From DATLFA01 sp039934635 (GTDB lineage: Bacteria > Actinomycetota > Acidimicrobiia > Acidimicrobiales > WLNW01), in NCBI GenBank assembly GCA_039934635.1, contig JBDTLT010000061.1, forward strand, positions 1 through 24,941: 24,941 bases of DNA. Reading direction: 5' to 3'. Numbering within the stretch: the stretch's first letter is position 1; every line of letters starts with the position of its first letter. The notes below the pieces were generated by a model that was given only the letters and a program-made list of their open reading frames with translations, did not search any database and was not told the DNA's origin. The translations under genes were made by a program, and so were the position numbers. Of the stretch, positions 1-8,474 are shown piece by piece.

Positions 1-188
1 CGCTCGCCGGCGCCGGTGATGACGACGACTCCGATCGCGGCGTCGTCGCTCGCGAGCGTCAACACCTGGGCCATCTCGCGCAGCGTGTTGGGCCGCATGG
101 CGTTGTGGCGGTCGGGCCGGTCGATGGTGATCGTCGCGACCCCACCCGCCGTGTCGTAGCGGAGATCGATCAAGTTGTCGGCGCTCAT
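1..188 (-). CDS. Enoyl-CoA hydratase/isomerase (crotonase) family protein, N-terminal part
   Basis: This is the 5' end of a gene that runs off the left edge, with about 62 codons visible. The ATG is at 188 and a G-rich stretch (GGGGG) about ten bases upstream can act as ribosome binding site. The N-terminus reads MSADNLIDLRYDTAGGVATI, then ITIDRPDRHNAMRPNTLREM, and later VVVITGAGE. The strand ending in TI(D/N)RP..(R/H)NA followed by the VVxTGAG strand is the start of the crotonase fold, which stabilises CoA-thioester enolates. The MRPNTLREM stretch recalls MenB (naphthoyl-CoA synthase), but the catalytic region lies outside the window, so MenB, an enoyl-CoA hydratase and another family member cannot be told apart. 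The gene is divergent from the protease at 291. Confidence 0.85.
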   Translation of the reverse strand, partial: MSADNLIDLRYDTAGGVATITIDRPDRHNAMRPNTLREMAQVLTLASDDAAIGVVVITGAGE

Positions 189-205
189 GGTGCAACCCCC
201 GGCGG

Positions 206-211
206 ATTGTA
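206..211 (-). promoter_or_regulatory. Candidate -10 element (TACAAT) for the crotonase gene
   Basis: Read on the minus strand, TACAAT ends 17 nt before the ATG at 188, leaving room for a short leader that includes the GGGGG ribosome-binding stretch. No convincing -35 hexamer is seen. Inferred from the sequence only. Confidence 0.35.
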
Positions 212-290
212 GGAGCGCGCTCGCCGGCCTCGCCGTTCGACATCACATAGATTGATAGTTACTGAAACGGTGTGATGTGGTACCAATGGC

Positions 291-1064
291 GTGATGTTGT
301 TGTTGGCGCGGATCAAGGCTCGGGCAGCGCGGCGGCGGACGCGGCGTCGCCGCATCGCCCTCGGCACGGCCCTCATCGCCGTCTCGGTGTTCAACCTGGT
401 CGAGTACCACGACAACGCCACCGCCGAGTCGTCGGTGGCCATCGGCGACGCGCTCACGGCGCAGCGTCCGTCGCCCGCGGTCGATGCCTCGGCGCCCGTG
501 GTGCCCTCGGTGCGCATCATCGCCTCGGGCTGCGACGGCACGCTCTACGGGTCGGGCGTGGTGATCAGCGGTGATCGGGTGTTGACGGCGCGCCACGTGG
601 TTGCCGGTGCCCGGCGCATCGTCATCGAGACCGAGGATGGGCGCCAGCGCGTCGCTCGCACCGTGCTCGTCGATCGTGAAGGCCGTGACGCTGCGACCGT
701 GTCGGTCCCCGGCATCGGCGACGCGGGCACGAACCGCATCCAGGTCGCGAGGACCGAGCCCGAACGGGGCGATTCGGTGGCGATCACCGGGCATCCCGAG
801 GGCGGCCGGCTCCACATCGACTACACGACGGTCTCGCTCTTCACGGCGCGCCAGCCGTTGGCCGCGAACGGCACGCGGGTGATGATCGTCGACGACGCAT
901 TCGCCGAAGGCGTGTCGGGGGGACCGGTCACCGACAGCGACGGCCGCGTCATCGGCATCGCGATCGGCATCGAGCGCAACAGCAAGGTCGGCATCGTGAC
1001 CCCGACGAGCGGCCTCGGCCCGCTGCTGGCCGGCACCGGCGACGTGCTCCCGCCCGCCTGCTGA
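291..1064 (+). CDS. Membrane-anchored trypsin-like serine protease
   Basis: This 257-residue protein starts at GTG 291, or one codon later at ATG 294. A very basic N-terminus (residues 8-21, mostly Arg/Ala) is followed by one hydrophobic segment (about 22-36), so the protease domain should be exported and anchored. The chymotrypsin-fold triad is visible: His102 in VLTARHVV, Asp133 in REGRDAATV and Ser209 in AEGVSGGPV, with the oxyanion GxSGGP motif intact. There is no PDZ domain, so it is shorter than DegP/HtrA proteins. The only obvious cysteines in the exported part are Cys81 (SGCDG) and the last residue, Cys257, which could form a disulfide tying the C-terminus to the domain entrance (inference). 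The substrate is unknown. It is followed 27 bp later by thiN in the same direction. Confidence 0.85.
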   Translation: MMLLLARIKARAARRRTRRRRIALGTALIAVSVFNLVEYHDNATAESSVAIGDALTAQRPSPAVDASAPVVPSVRIIASGCDGTLYGSGVVISGDRVLTARHVVAGARRIVIETEDGRQRVARTVLVDREGRDAATVSVPGIGDAGTNRIQVARTEPERGDSVAITGHPEGGRLHIDYTTVSLFTARQPLAANGTRVMIVDDAFAEGVSGGPVTDSDGRVIGIAIGIERNSKVGIVTPTSGLGPLLAGTGDVLPPAC

Positions 1065-1091
1065 CCACTCGAACGGTAGTAAGCAGGGGGC

Positions 1092-1730
1092 ATGGCGGAC
1101 CTTGCGATCGTGGTTGCCGGCGGGGACGCGCCGCCCGAGGGCCGCGCCATCCCCCCGTTCTCGACGGTGATCGCGGCGGATGGTGGGCTCGACCACGTGT
1201 ATGCGCTCGGCTTGCCGGTCGATCTGTTGGTGGGCGACCTCGATTCGGTGAGCGCGGCGGCGCTGGCGCGGGCCCGCGACGAAGGGGTCGCGATCGACCA
1301 TCATCCGGCGGCCAAGGACGAGACCGATCTCGAGCTCGCGCTCGACCACGTGTGCACGCGAGGGATGACCCGGGCGCTCGTGCTCGGCGCGGGTGGCGGT
1401 CGTCTCGACCACGCGCTCGGCAATTTGTTGTTGCTGGCGTCCGAACGGTTCGCCGCGATCGAGCTCGACGCGTGGATCGGCGACGCGACCGTGTCGGTCG
1501 TGCGGGTACGCCGGCGGTTCTTGCGGCACCCCGGTGACGTGGTGAGCCTGTTCGCCGTGGGCGGGCCGGCGTTCGGCGTCACGACCCACGGTCTCGAATA
1601 CCCGCTGCGCCACGAGATGTTGAGCTCGGGATCCTCACGGGGCATCAGCAATGTGGTCGTGGACGGTCCGATCATGGTCGAGGTCGCCGACGGCGTGTTG
1701 TTGGCCGTGCAATCGCCCGGGCCAGAATGA
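1092..1730 (+). CDS. thiN: Thiamine pyrophosphokinase
   Basis: This 212-residue cytosolic enzyme transfers pyrophosphate from ATP to thiamine to make thiamine diphosphate. The family motifs appear in order: ADGG (29-32), VGDLDS (47-52), KDETDLE (75-81) and GGRLDH (102-107), followed by the C-terminal beta domain with the SSRGISN stretch that usually contributes to thiamine binding. Length is normal for the bacterial family. ATG 1092 is preceded by AGCAGGGGG, a clear ribosome binding site, which decides this start. No TPP riboswitch can be fitted into the 27-bp gap after the protease gene. The SRPBCC gene follows 18 bp downstream, so the three genes may be cotranscribed. Confidence 0.93.
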   Translation: MADLAIVVAGGDAPPEGRAIPPFSTVIAADGGLDHVYALGLPVDLLVGDLDSVSAAALARARDEGVAIDHHPAAKDETDLELALDHVCTRGMTRALVLGAGGGRLDHALGNLLLLASERFAAIELDAWIGDATVSVVRVRRRFLRHPGDVVSLFAVGGPAFGVTTHGLEYPLRHEMLSSGSSRGISNVVVDGPIMVEVADGVLLAVQSPGPE

Positions 1731-1748
1731 CCGGGTGGAGTTGACCCG

Positions 1749-2192
1749 ATGGACGTGACCGCCGATCTCGACGCGCCCGTCGCCCCTGCCGCGATGTACC
1801 GCTGGGTCGCGGACCTCGAGCGCTATCCGCAATGGCTCGAGATCGTGACGCGCGCGGCGCCCGCCGAGAGCGACCCCGACGACGTGGGGCCGGCGTGGTT
1901 CGTGCAACTGCGGGGCAAGATCGGCCCGTTGTCGCGGTCGAAGCAATTGCGCATGGTGCGTACGGTCGCCGACGAACCGCACGCGGTCACGTTCGAACGA
2001 CGCGAGACCGACGGGCAGACGCATTCGCCGTGGGTGCTGCGAGCGACGATCGAGCAACACGATGGCAGCTCACATCTCGCGATGGTGCTGCACTACGGCG
2101 GCGGTTTGTTCGAACCCATCGTCGAACGATTGCTGCGCAGCGAGATCGACGGTGCCCGCACGCGCCTCGCCGCGCTCGTGCTGACCGACTGA
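1749..2192 (+). CDS. SRPBCC (START-like / polyketide cyclase) family protein
   Basis: This 147-residue protein has the usual layout of the SRPBCC superfamily. It opens with a first strand (MDVTADLDAPVAPAAMYRWV), then a helix containing DLERYPQWLEIV (the common ..D..R.P.W pattern), a run of strands including FVQLRGKIGPL and VTFERRE, and a long C-terminal helix (FEPIVERLLRSEIDGARTRL). Such proteins form a deep hydrophobic cavity that binds lipids or aromatic ligands, but many actinobacterial members have no assigned ligand and none can be inferred here. GTGGAG about ten bases before ATG 1749 is a plausible ribosome binding site. It ends convergently with the ABC exporter operon. Confidence 0.85.
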   Translation: MDVTADLDAPVAPAAMYRWVADLERYPQWLEIVTRAAPAESDPDDVGPAWFVQLRGKIGPLSRSKQLRMVRTVADEPHAVTFERRETDGQTHSPWVLRATIEQHDGSSHLAMVLHYGGGLFEPIVERLLRSEIDGARTRLAALVLTD

Positions 2193-2217
2193 CGTCGCCC
2201 CGCGCCGCGGCGCGTCA
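2190..2217. terminator. Possible bidirectional terminator hairpin between convergent genes
   Basis: A perfect 14-bp GC palindrome (CGCGCCGCGGCGCG, 2201-2214) fills the gap between the convergent stop codons at 2190-2192 and 2215-2217. It is flanked by TGACG/CGTCA, which are partly the two stop codons themselves. There is no T-tract, as is common in actinobacteria. Position and self-complementarity support a terminator role, but this is inference. Confidence 0.4.
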
Positions 2218-4134
2218 GTGCGAGCCGTTGGTCGGTGCGCCCGTCATGTGGGCGAGCCACGTCGCGTAGAGCGCGGCGTAGCGGCCGTTGCGGGCCACGA
2301 GCTCGTGGTGGGAACCGAGCTCGACGACGTGCCCGTCCTCGACAACGGCGATGCGATCGCAGCGCATCGCGGTGGCGAGTCGGTGGGCGATGATGATCGC
2401 GGTGCGGCCTTCGAGCAACGTGTCGAGGGCCCGCTCGATCTTGGCTTCGGAGGTGAGATCGAGATTGGACGTGGCTTCGTCGAGCACGAGCACGCGGGGC
2501 CGCGCGAGGAACGCACGTGCGAGTGCCAGCAACTGCCGTTCGCCGGCGGACAGTGATGCGCCGCGCTCGTGGACGGCGGAATCGAGACCGTCGGGTAGGC
2601 GTTCGATGACGTCGTCGAGGCCGACGGCGCGACAGGCTTCGAGCACCTCTTCGTCGGTGGCGTCGGGGTTCGCGAACGCCACGTTGTTGCGGAACGTGCC
2701 GTGGAACAGGAACGGCTCTTGCGGCACGACACCGAGCTGCCGGCGCAGCGAATCGAGTGTGACGTCGCGCAGGTCGTGGCCGTCGATCAACACCCGACCG
2801 CCTTGCGGATCGTAGAATCGCACGACGAGCTTCGCGATCGTCGACTTGCCGGCGCCGGTCGAGCCGACCACGGCCATGCTCTCGCCGGCCGCGATCGACA
2901 GCGAGACGTCGTGCAGGATGGGCCGATCGTCGCTGTAGCCGAACGTGACATGGTCGAGCACGATGTCGCCGGCGATGGGTGGCAGCACCTGCGCGTCGTC
3001 GGCTTCGACCACCTCGGGCTCGGTGAGGAAGAGCTCGCGCAACTTGATGACCGCGGCGTTGCCCTGTTGGTAGGTGTTGTAGAGCTGCACGAGTTGCTGG
3101 ATCGGCGCGAAGAACGCCGTGAGGTACAGGAGGAACGCGGCGAGCCGGCCGACCGTGAGTTCGCCCTGCAGCACCATGTGGCCGCCCACGAGCAGGATGA
3201 GCGCCTGGCCGAGTACGCCGATCGCTTCGCTGCCGGGGGCGTAGACGCCGTTGGCTTTGGCGGTGTCGAGGTTGGCGTCGAGGTGACGCCCCACGACGTT
3301 GACGTGATGGATGACGTTGTGCCGGCGGCGGTTGTAGGCAGTGATGATGCGGATGCCGGCAAGGCTTTCGGAGAGATCCGACAGCACGTCGGCGATGCGG
3401 TTGCGTACCTTGGTGTAGCCATCGTCGGACACCTTGCGGAACCACAGGCTGAGCACGATCATCGGTGGAATCACGGCGACGAACGTGATCATCGCCAGCT
3501 TGACGTTGAACAAGAACAGCGCGACCGCGATGACCACGAGCGTCAGCACCTGCACGGCGAAGTTGACGAGACCCTCTTGGAACAACACGGAGAGCGCCTC
3601 GACGTCGCTCGTCATGCGCGTCATCAAGACGCCGGCCTTTTCGTCGGTGAAGAATGACATCGACTGCCGCGACAGATGGGTGAACACGCGGATGCGCAGT
3701 GCGTACATGAGTTTTTCGCCGAGGCGGCCCGTGAAGGCGACGCGTTGGTGCGTGGCGAGGCTGCTGATGATGATCGACGCGAAGTAGAAGATCGTGGCCA
3801 TCACGACGACCGAGTAGTCGTTCTTGACGATGCCGTCGTCGATGGCGAATCGCGTGAGGAAGGGCCCTGCTTGCAACGCGATCGTCTCGATGACGACCAA
3901 CACGAACGCGCCCATCAGCGCGAGGCGTTGCGGCGCGAGGAACGTGCGCAAGCCGAAGGGGCGACGGTCGAATTTGGACCGCGTGAACTCGATGACCGGC
4001 TCTCCGTGGACGGGCTCGCTCGCGAGTACCTCGTCGACTTTTTGCGCGAGCGAACCGGGCACGCCCGCGTGCGGGAGGCCGGCGGCCGCGTTGGCCTGTT
4101 GGGAGGAGGGCCCGCCTCCGCCGAAGGTCATCAT
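2215..4134 (-). CDS. ABC exporter half-transporter, subunit with degenerate signature motif
   Basis: This 639-residue protein fuses an N-terminal six-helix exporter domain (about residues 55-350) to an ATP-binding domain. The nucleotide-binding domain shows Walker A GSTGAGKST, a signature LSAGERQ instead of LSGGQ, Walker B VLVLDE with the catalytic Glu present, D-loop SNLD and the switch His in IIIAHRL. The ATG at 4134 overlaps the TGA of the upstream exporter gene (ATGA), so the two are translationally coupled and almost certainly form a heterodimer. The altered signature here pairs with the altered Walker B of the partner, giving one degenerate and one canonical ATP site. The pair resembles drug/lipid exporters such as mycobacterial Rv1272c/Rv1273c. 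The substrate is unknown. Confidence 0.92.
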   Translation of the reverse strand: MMTFGGGGPSSQQANAAAGLPHAGVPGSLAQKVDEVLASEPVHGEPVIEFTRSKFDRRPFGLRTFLAPQRLALMGAFVLVVIETIALQAGPFLTRFAIDDGIVKNDYSVVVMATIFYFASIIISSLATHQRVAFTGRLGEKLMYALRIRVFTHLSRQSMSFFTDEKAGVLMTRMTSDVEALSVLFQEGLVNFAVQVLTLVVIAVALFLFNVKLAMITFVAVIPPMIVLSLWFRKVSDDGYTKVRNRIADVLSDLSESLAGIRIITAYNRRRHNVIHHVNVVGRHLDANLDTAKANGVYAPGSEAIGVLGQALILLVGGHMVLQGELTVGRLAAFLLYLTAFFAPIQQLVQLYNTYQQGNAAVIKLRELFLTEPEVVEADDAQVLPPIAGDIVLDHVTFGYSDDRPILHDVSLSIAAGESMAVVGSTGAGKSTIAKLVVRFYDPQGGRVLIDGHDLRDVTLDSLRRQLGVVPQEPFLFHGTFRNNVAFANPDATDEEVLEACRAVGLDDVIERLPDGLDSAVHERGASLSAGERQLLALARAFLARPRVLVLDEATSNLDLTSEAKIERALDTLLEGRTAIIIAHRLATAMRCDRIAVVEDGHVVELGSHHELVARNGRYAALYATWLAHMTGAPTNGSH

Positions 4135-6023
4135 GGGCGCGCTCCGGCGGCCGGTGCTTCGGACGCCGCGGCGTCGTCATCGCGGTGCGGCTCGTCGTCG
4201 GCGACGTGGGCCAGCACTTCGGAGTAGCGGGGTTCGGTGGCCATGAGTTCGGCGTGGGTGCCCGCGGCGACGATGCGTCCCTCGTCGAGCAACATGACCC
4301 GCTCGGCGAGGCTGATCGTCGACAGGCGGTGGGCGATGATGATCGTCGTGCGGTTCTGCATGAGCGTGTGCAGCGCGTCGTGGATGGCGTCCTCGGTGGT
4401 GACGTCGATGGCGCTCGTCGCGTCGTCGAGCACCAAGATCTTCGGGTTGACCAACAACGTGCGGGCGATGGCGATGCGTTGACGCTGCCCGCCCGACAGC
4501 GTGTAGCCGCGCTCGCCGACGACGGTCTCGTAGCCCTCGGGCAGATCCATGATGAAGTCGTGGGCCTGCGCGGCGCGGGCCGCGGCTTCGATGTCGTCCA
4601 TCGACGCGGCCGGTCGACCGAAAGCGATGTTGTCGCGCAGCGAGACGGAGAACAGGAACGCCTCGTCGAGCACGAGGCTGACGTGATGGCGCACGCTGGC
4701 GAGCGTGAATTCGCGGACGTCGACGCCGTCGATGCACACCGCGCCGGAGTCGACGTCGTAAAAGCGCGGCAGCACGCGGGCGATCGTCGATTTGCCGCTG
4801 CCGGTGCGACCCACGATGGCGACCCGTTGGCCCGGTTCGATGACGAATGACGCACCGTCGAGCACGGCTGGCAGCTTTGGTGCGTAGCGGAACACGACGT
4901 CGCGGAACTCGACACGGCCTTCGGGCGCGACCAGATCACGGGCCGTGGGGGATTCGACGATCTCGGAGCGCTCGTCGAGCACTTCGAAAACACGACGCGC
5001 CGACGCGCCGGCGCGCTGCGACTGGATCAGCAGGAACCCCAGCATGCGAAACGGCGTCTGCAGCACGATGACATAGGCGTTGAACGCGACGAGCGTGCCC
5101 ACCGTGACGTGGCCGTCGATCGCGAGCTTGCCGCCGTAGAGCAACACCAGCGCCGAGCCGACGCGGGGGAGCGCTTCGATGATGGGCGACCAGCGGGCGC
5201 GGTTGATCGCCGTCTCGATCGATGCCCAGCGCAGCTTTTGCGCGGCGCGGGCCAACGCGGTGATCTGCGCGCGCTCTTGCGCGAACGACTGCACGACGCG
5301 CACGCCCTGGATGTTCTCGTCGACGACGGTCGCCATCTCGGCCATCCGCGCCTGGACGACCCACGACAGCGGGAACACCTTTTGCCGCAGCTTGAGGCCC
5401 GACCAGTAGACGCCGGGCATCGTCGAGAGCGCGACGAGGGTCAGCCCGACGTGGATCGTCATCATGTAGGCGAACGCCAGCACGAACGTGAGGCCCGACA
5501 TCAACACCAACGGACCGAACGCCAGCAACAGCTGGATCGACCGGATGTCGGAGTTGGCCCGCGAGATCACCTGGCCCGACTGCGTGCGGTCGTAGAAGGA
5601 GAACGAGAGCTTGGTGAGATGTTGGTAGATGACGGCGCGCAGGTCGGTCTCGACTCGATAGGCGGCGCGGAAGAGCAAGTAGCGGTACAGGCCACCGAAG
5701 ATGAACCGGCCGACGGCCAGGCCGATCAGCGCCCAGACGTAGGGGGCGAGCGACGAGGTCTGGCGGTCGAGGGCGTTGTCGATGCCGTCGCGCAGCACGG
5801 CGGGCACGGCGATCTGGGTGATGAGCGCCAGCAGGCCCATGCCGATGGCCAGCAGGAAGGCCGCCAGGCGGGCCCGCAGCAGCGGCCAGAGGCGCCGCAT
5901 CCACCCGAGTTCGGTGCGGGGGTCGATCTGGGCGGGGGGCGGCTCGTACTCGAGGCTGACGGCGATGGGTTCGAAGGCGCTCGCGCCGTCGGTAACCGCG
6001 ATTGTCGTTGTCAGCCCCACCAC
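4131..6023 (-). CDS. ABC exporter half-transporter, subunit with Asp in place of the catalytic Glu
   Basis: This 630-residue protein is the first gene of the exporter operon. The exporter transmembrane domain (about 45-340) includes the typical FYDRTQSGQVISRANSDI coupling region. The nucleotide-binding domain has Walker A GRTGSGKST, a canonical signature LSGGQRQR, Walker B ILVLDD (Asp instead of the catalytic Glu), D-loop SAID and switch His in IIIAHRLST. The Asp substitution is the hallmark of the subunit that forms the degenerate site in heterodimeric exporters such as TM287/288. GTG 6023 and GTG 6020 are adjacent in-frame starts. Without a Shine-Dalgarno, and with TAGCCT exactly 7 nt before 6020, a leaderless start at 6020 is plausible. 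The C-terminal tail is Asp/Ala/Glu-rich. Confidence 0.92.
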   Translation of the reverse strand: MVGLTTTIAVTDGASAFEPIAVSLEYEPPPAQIDPRTELGWMRRLWPLLRARLAAFLLAIGMGLLALITQIAVPAVLRDGIDNALDRQTSSLAPYVWALIGLAVGRFIFGGLYRYLLFRAAYRVETDLRAVIYQHLTKLSFSFYDRTQSGQVISRANSDIRSIQLLLAFGPLVLMSGLTFVLAFAYMMTIHVGLTLVALSTMPGVYWSGLKLRQKVFPLSWVVQARMAEMATVVDENIQGVRVVQSFAQERAQITALARAAQKLRWASIETAINRARWSPIIEALPRVGSALVLLYGGKLAIDGHVTVGTLVAFNAYVIVLQTPFRMLGFLLIQSQRAGASARRVFEVLDERSEIVESPTARDLVAPEGRVEFRDVVFRYAPKLPAVLDGASFVIEPGQRVAIVGRTGSGKSTIARVLPRFYDVDSGAVCIDGVDVREFTLASVRHHVSLVLDEAFLFSVSLRDNIAFGRPAASMDDIEAAARAAQAHDFIMDLPEGYETVVGERGYTLSGGQRQRIAIARTLLVNPKILVLDDATSAIDVTTEDAIHDALHTLMQNRTTIIIAHRLSTISLAERVMLLDEGRIVAAGTHAELMATEPRYSEVLAHVADDEPHRDDDAAASEAPAAGARP

Positions 6024-7410
6024 TCGCAGGCTACCCAGCAGCGCCAGTAGGCTGAGGCTTCCGCCAACGAGATATCTGGCTCACGAAGGACATCTCCCGA
6101 TCGACATCGCACTTGGCCTGCTGGCCTGCCTCGTGTTGATCAGCGCGAACGCGTTCTTTGTCGCCGGCGAGTTCTCGCTGGTGGCCTGTGACCGAGTTCG
6201 CATCGAGCATGAGGCCGATTCCGGATCGTCGACCGCCCGCCGCGTCGTGTCGCTGTCGCGCCGGTTGTCGCTGTCGTTGGCCTCGACACAGCTGGGCATC
6301 ACCGTCGCGTCGCTGTTGTTGGGCTTCATCGCCGAGCCGTCGGTGCGCCGGGTGCTCGAGCCGATCCTCGGCGATGCCAAGGGCGTCAGTGTCGTGGTCT
6401 CGCTGTTCCTCGCGGCGGTATTCCAGACGGTGCTCGGTGAGGTGGTGCCGAAGAGCGTGGCCATCACGTTCGCCGACCGCACGGCGCGCGCGCTGGCGTA
6501 TCCGCTGTGGATCTTCACCGTGGTGACCCGGCCGGTGAGTACGGTCTTCAACGGGATCGCCAATCGAGTGGTGCGCCGCTTCGGTGTCGAGCCGCGGGAC
6601 GAGCTGTCGTCGACGACGTCGACCGAAGAGTTGCAGTTCCTCATCAAGACATCGGGGGAAGCGGGCGCGCTCGATCCCGAAGACGTACGGCTGTTGACGC
6701 GAACCATTCGCTTCGCCGACAAGACGGCGGCCGACGCGCTCATCCCGCGGGTGCAGATCGAGGCGGTGCCTCGGGACGCATCGGTGGCCGACCTCGTCGC
6801 GCGCGTGATCGACACCAAGTATTCGCGCCTGCCGGTCTACGGCACCGACCTCGACGACATCGTGGGCGTCGTGCACGTCAAGTCGGTGTTCTCCGTGCCC
6901 GCCGCGGCCCGCGCGACGACACCGGTGACCGAGATCATGAGCGAGGTCCTCGCCGTGCCCGAGGGGCGAGATCTCGGCGAGCTGTTCCGCGATTTCCGCG
7001 CGCGCAACAGCTATCTCGCGGTCGTTGTCGACGAGCACGGCGGCACTGCCGGCATCATCACTCTCGAAGACGTCGTCGAAGAACTGGTCGGTGAGATCGG
7101 CGACGAATACGACGACGACGATGCCGACGCGACGACCTTCACGCGCGGGCAAGAGCGGGGCACGTTCGTCGTGTCCGGTTCGTTGCATCCCGACGAAGTC
7201 TTCGAACAGTGCGGCTTTTCCATGCCCGAAGGCGAATTCGAGACGTTCGCCGGGTTCGTCGTCGACCAGCTGGCGCACGTGCCCGAGACAGGGGAGCGCT
7301 TCGAGTTCAGCGGATGGCGCTTCGAGGTCGTTGCCATGGACCGCCGCCGCGTCGCCGCCGTGCGCGTCAAGTCGCCCGAGGATGTCAAGGCGCCCGAGGA
7401 CCGCGTATGA
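5965..7410 (+). CDS. CNNM/HCC-family CBS-domain membrane protein with CorC/HlyC domain; start uncertain
   Basis: The protein has a DUF21/CNNM transmembrane domain (homology begins at LPIDIALGLLACLVLISANA, near base 6094), with TLGEVVPKS-type conservation seen as VLGEVVPKSVAI. A CBS pair follows (IPRVQIEAVPRDASV and the VDEHGGTAGIITLEDVVEELVG signature), then a C-terminal CorC/HlyC transporter-associated domain ending at VRVK. Relatives are implicated in Mg2+/Co2+ transport or tolerance. No ATG, GTG or TTG exists in frame between 5965 and 6133. ATG 5965 (GAGG nine bases upstream) adds about 43 residues and overlaps the divergent exporter gene by 59 bp. GTG 6133 would cut into the first membrane helix. 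A non-canonical start near ATC 6100, behind AAGGA (6086-6090), is a third option. The gene body is certain and the start is not. Confidence 0.85.
   Translation: MGSKALAPSVTAIVVVSPTTRRLPSSASRLRLPPTRYLAHEGHLPIDIALGLLACLVLISANAFFVAGEFSLVACDRVRIEHEADSGSSTARRVVSLSRRLSLSLASTQLGITVASLLLGFIAEPSVRRVLEPILGDAKGVSVVVSLFLAAVFQTVLGEVVPKSVAITFADRTARALAYPLWIFTVVTRPVSTVFNGIANRVVRRFGVEPRDELSSTTSTEELQFLIKTSGEAGALDPEDVRLLTRTIRFADKTAADALIPRVQIEAVPRDASVADLVARVIDTKYSRLPVYGTDLDDIVGVVHVKSVFSVPAAARATTPVTEIMSEVLAVPEGRDLGELFRDFRARNSYLAVVVDEHGGTAGIITLEDVVEELVGEIGDEYDDDDADATTFTRGQERGTFVVSGSLHPDEVFEQCGFSMPEGEFETFAGFVVDQLAHVPETGERFEFSGWRFEVVAMDRRRVAAVRVKSPEDVKAPEDRV
6028..6033 (-). promoter_or_regulatory. Candidate leaderless -10 element (TAGCCT) of the ABC exporter operon
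   Basis: On the minus strand TAGCCT (TANNNT) lies 7 nt before GTG 6020, the spacing expected if transcription begins at the start codon. No ribosome binding site precedes this start. Inferred. Confidence 0.4.
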
Positions 7411-8474
7411 ACGTCGGCGCGTTGCTCCTCACGGTGTTGTTGCTGGCAATCAACGCGTATTTCGTCGTCGTCGAATTCGCGCTCGTCGCCAGTCGCGCCG
7501 CCCGACTCGAGTCGCTGCTCGAGCTGGGCGATCGGCGCGCCATCGCGGCGCTGCGCGTCGTGCGTGATCTGCCGCGGGGCATGGGCACCGCGCAGTTGGG
7601 CATCACCATCGCCTCGCTCGCGCTCGGTTACATCAGCGAGCCCGCCATCGCCGATCTCGTCTCGCCCGTGATCGAACACATCGGCAACCCGTCGCACCGC
7701 GTGGTCCATGCGATTTCATTCCTGATCGGCCTCGGCACCATCACGTTCTGTCACCTCGTGTTGGCCGAGATGGTGCCGCGCAACTTTTCGTTGGCATTTC
7801 CCGAGCGCATCCTGCTCACGCTGGCGCCGATGCATCGGGCGATCATGCGGCTGTTCTCGCCGGTGGTGTGGATGCTCAACGGGTTGTCGAACATCGTGTT
7901 GCATCTGTTCCGGGTGCAGGTCGCCAACGAGCTCGTCACTGCGCACACCGCCTCCGAGCTCTCGACGATGCTGCAGGCCTCGCGCGACGAAGGGCTCATC
8001 GAAGACTTCGAGCATTCGTTGCTCGCCGGTGCGCTCGACTTTCGCGCCCGCCCCGCGGCATCGGTGATGGTGCCCCGCGAGCGCGTCGTCACGGTCACGC
8101 GGCGGATGACCGTCGCTCAAGTGCAGCGCATCGCCAGCGAGTCGGGCCACTCACGGCTGCCGGTGGTGGGCACGAGCCTCGACGACGTACTCGGCTTCGT
8201 GCACGTGAAAGACCTGCTGCGCCTCCCGCCCGAAGCCGACGACGAACCGCTGCCGCTCGAGATGTTGCGGCGCATGCTCATCGTGCGCCCCGACCGGCGC
8301 CTCGAAGACGTCCTGCGCACGATGCGCCGCTTGCGCAGTCACCTCGGCTTGGTCCGCGATCCGGGCGGGCGCTCGCTCGGCACCATCACGCTCGAAGACG
8401 TGCTCGAAGCGCTCGTCGGGGAAATCTCCGACGAGAGCGACCGACCCGAGTCCGCCACCGAGACCGCCAACTGA
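7407..8474 (+). CDS. Second CNNM/HCC-family CBS-domain membrane protein, lacking the CorC/HlyC domain
   Basis: This 355-residue paralogue of the preceding gene starts at an ATG that overlaps its stop (ATGA, 7407-7410), so the two are translationally coupled. It has the DUF21 membrane domain (MNVGALLLTVLLLAINAYFV at the start, LGITIASLALGYISEPAIA, LAEMVPRN) and a CBS pair (VMVPRERVVTV, HSRLPVVGTSLDDVLGFVHVK, then GRSLGTITLEDVLEALVGEI). It stops soon after this point, without the C-terminal CorC/HlyC domain of its partner. Paired long and short genes of this kind are known in actinobacteria (for example Rv1842c/Rv1841c), and a heteromeric complex is a reasonable inference. The motif VVDEHGG of the first CBS protein is here VRDPGGR, so nucleotide binding may differ. 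The stop codon sits in a perfect palindrome. Confidence 0.9.
   Translation: MNVGALLLTVLLLAINAYFVVVEFALVASRAARLESLLELGDRRAIAALRVVRDLPRGMGTAQLGITIASLALGYISEPAIADLVSPVIEHIGNPSHRVVHAISFLIGLGTITFCHLVLAEMVPRNFSLAFPERILLTLAPMHRAIMRLFSPVVWMLNGLSNIVLHLFRVQVANELVTAHTASELSTMLQASRDEGLIEDFEHSLLAGALDFRARPAASVMVPRERVVTVTRRMTVAQVQRIASESGHSRLPVVGTSLDDVLGFVHVKDLLRLPPEADDEPLPLEMLRRMLIVRPDRRLEDVLRTMRRLRSHLGLVRDPGGRSLGTITLEDVLEALVGEISDESDRPESATETAN

Noticed and set aside
1065..1091. TPP riboswitch ahead of thiN
   Set aside because: The 27-bp gap is far too short and no thi-box sequence is seen.
243..1613. 456-codon minus-strand frame opposite the protease and thiN
   Set aside because: It is rich in Arg, His, Asp and Gly without hydrophobic pattern, as expected from the antisense of high-GC genes with strong third-position bias.
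2093..4993. 966-codon open frame on the minus strand across both exporter genes
   Set aside because: It is an off-frame reading of the two ABC genes. Composition is Arg/Pro/Ser-rich with no domain, while the true frames carry complete ABC motifs.
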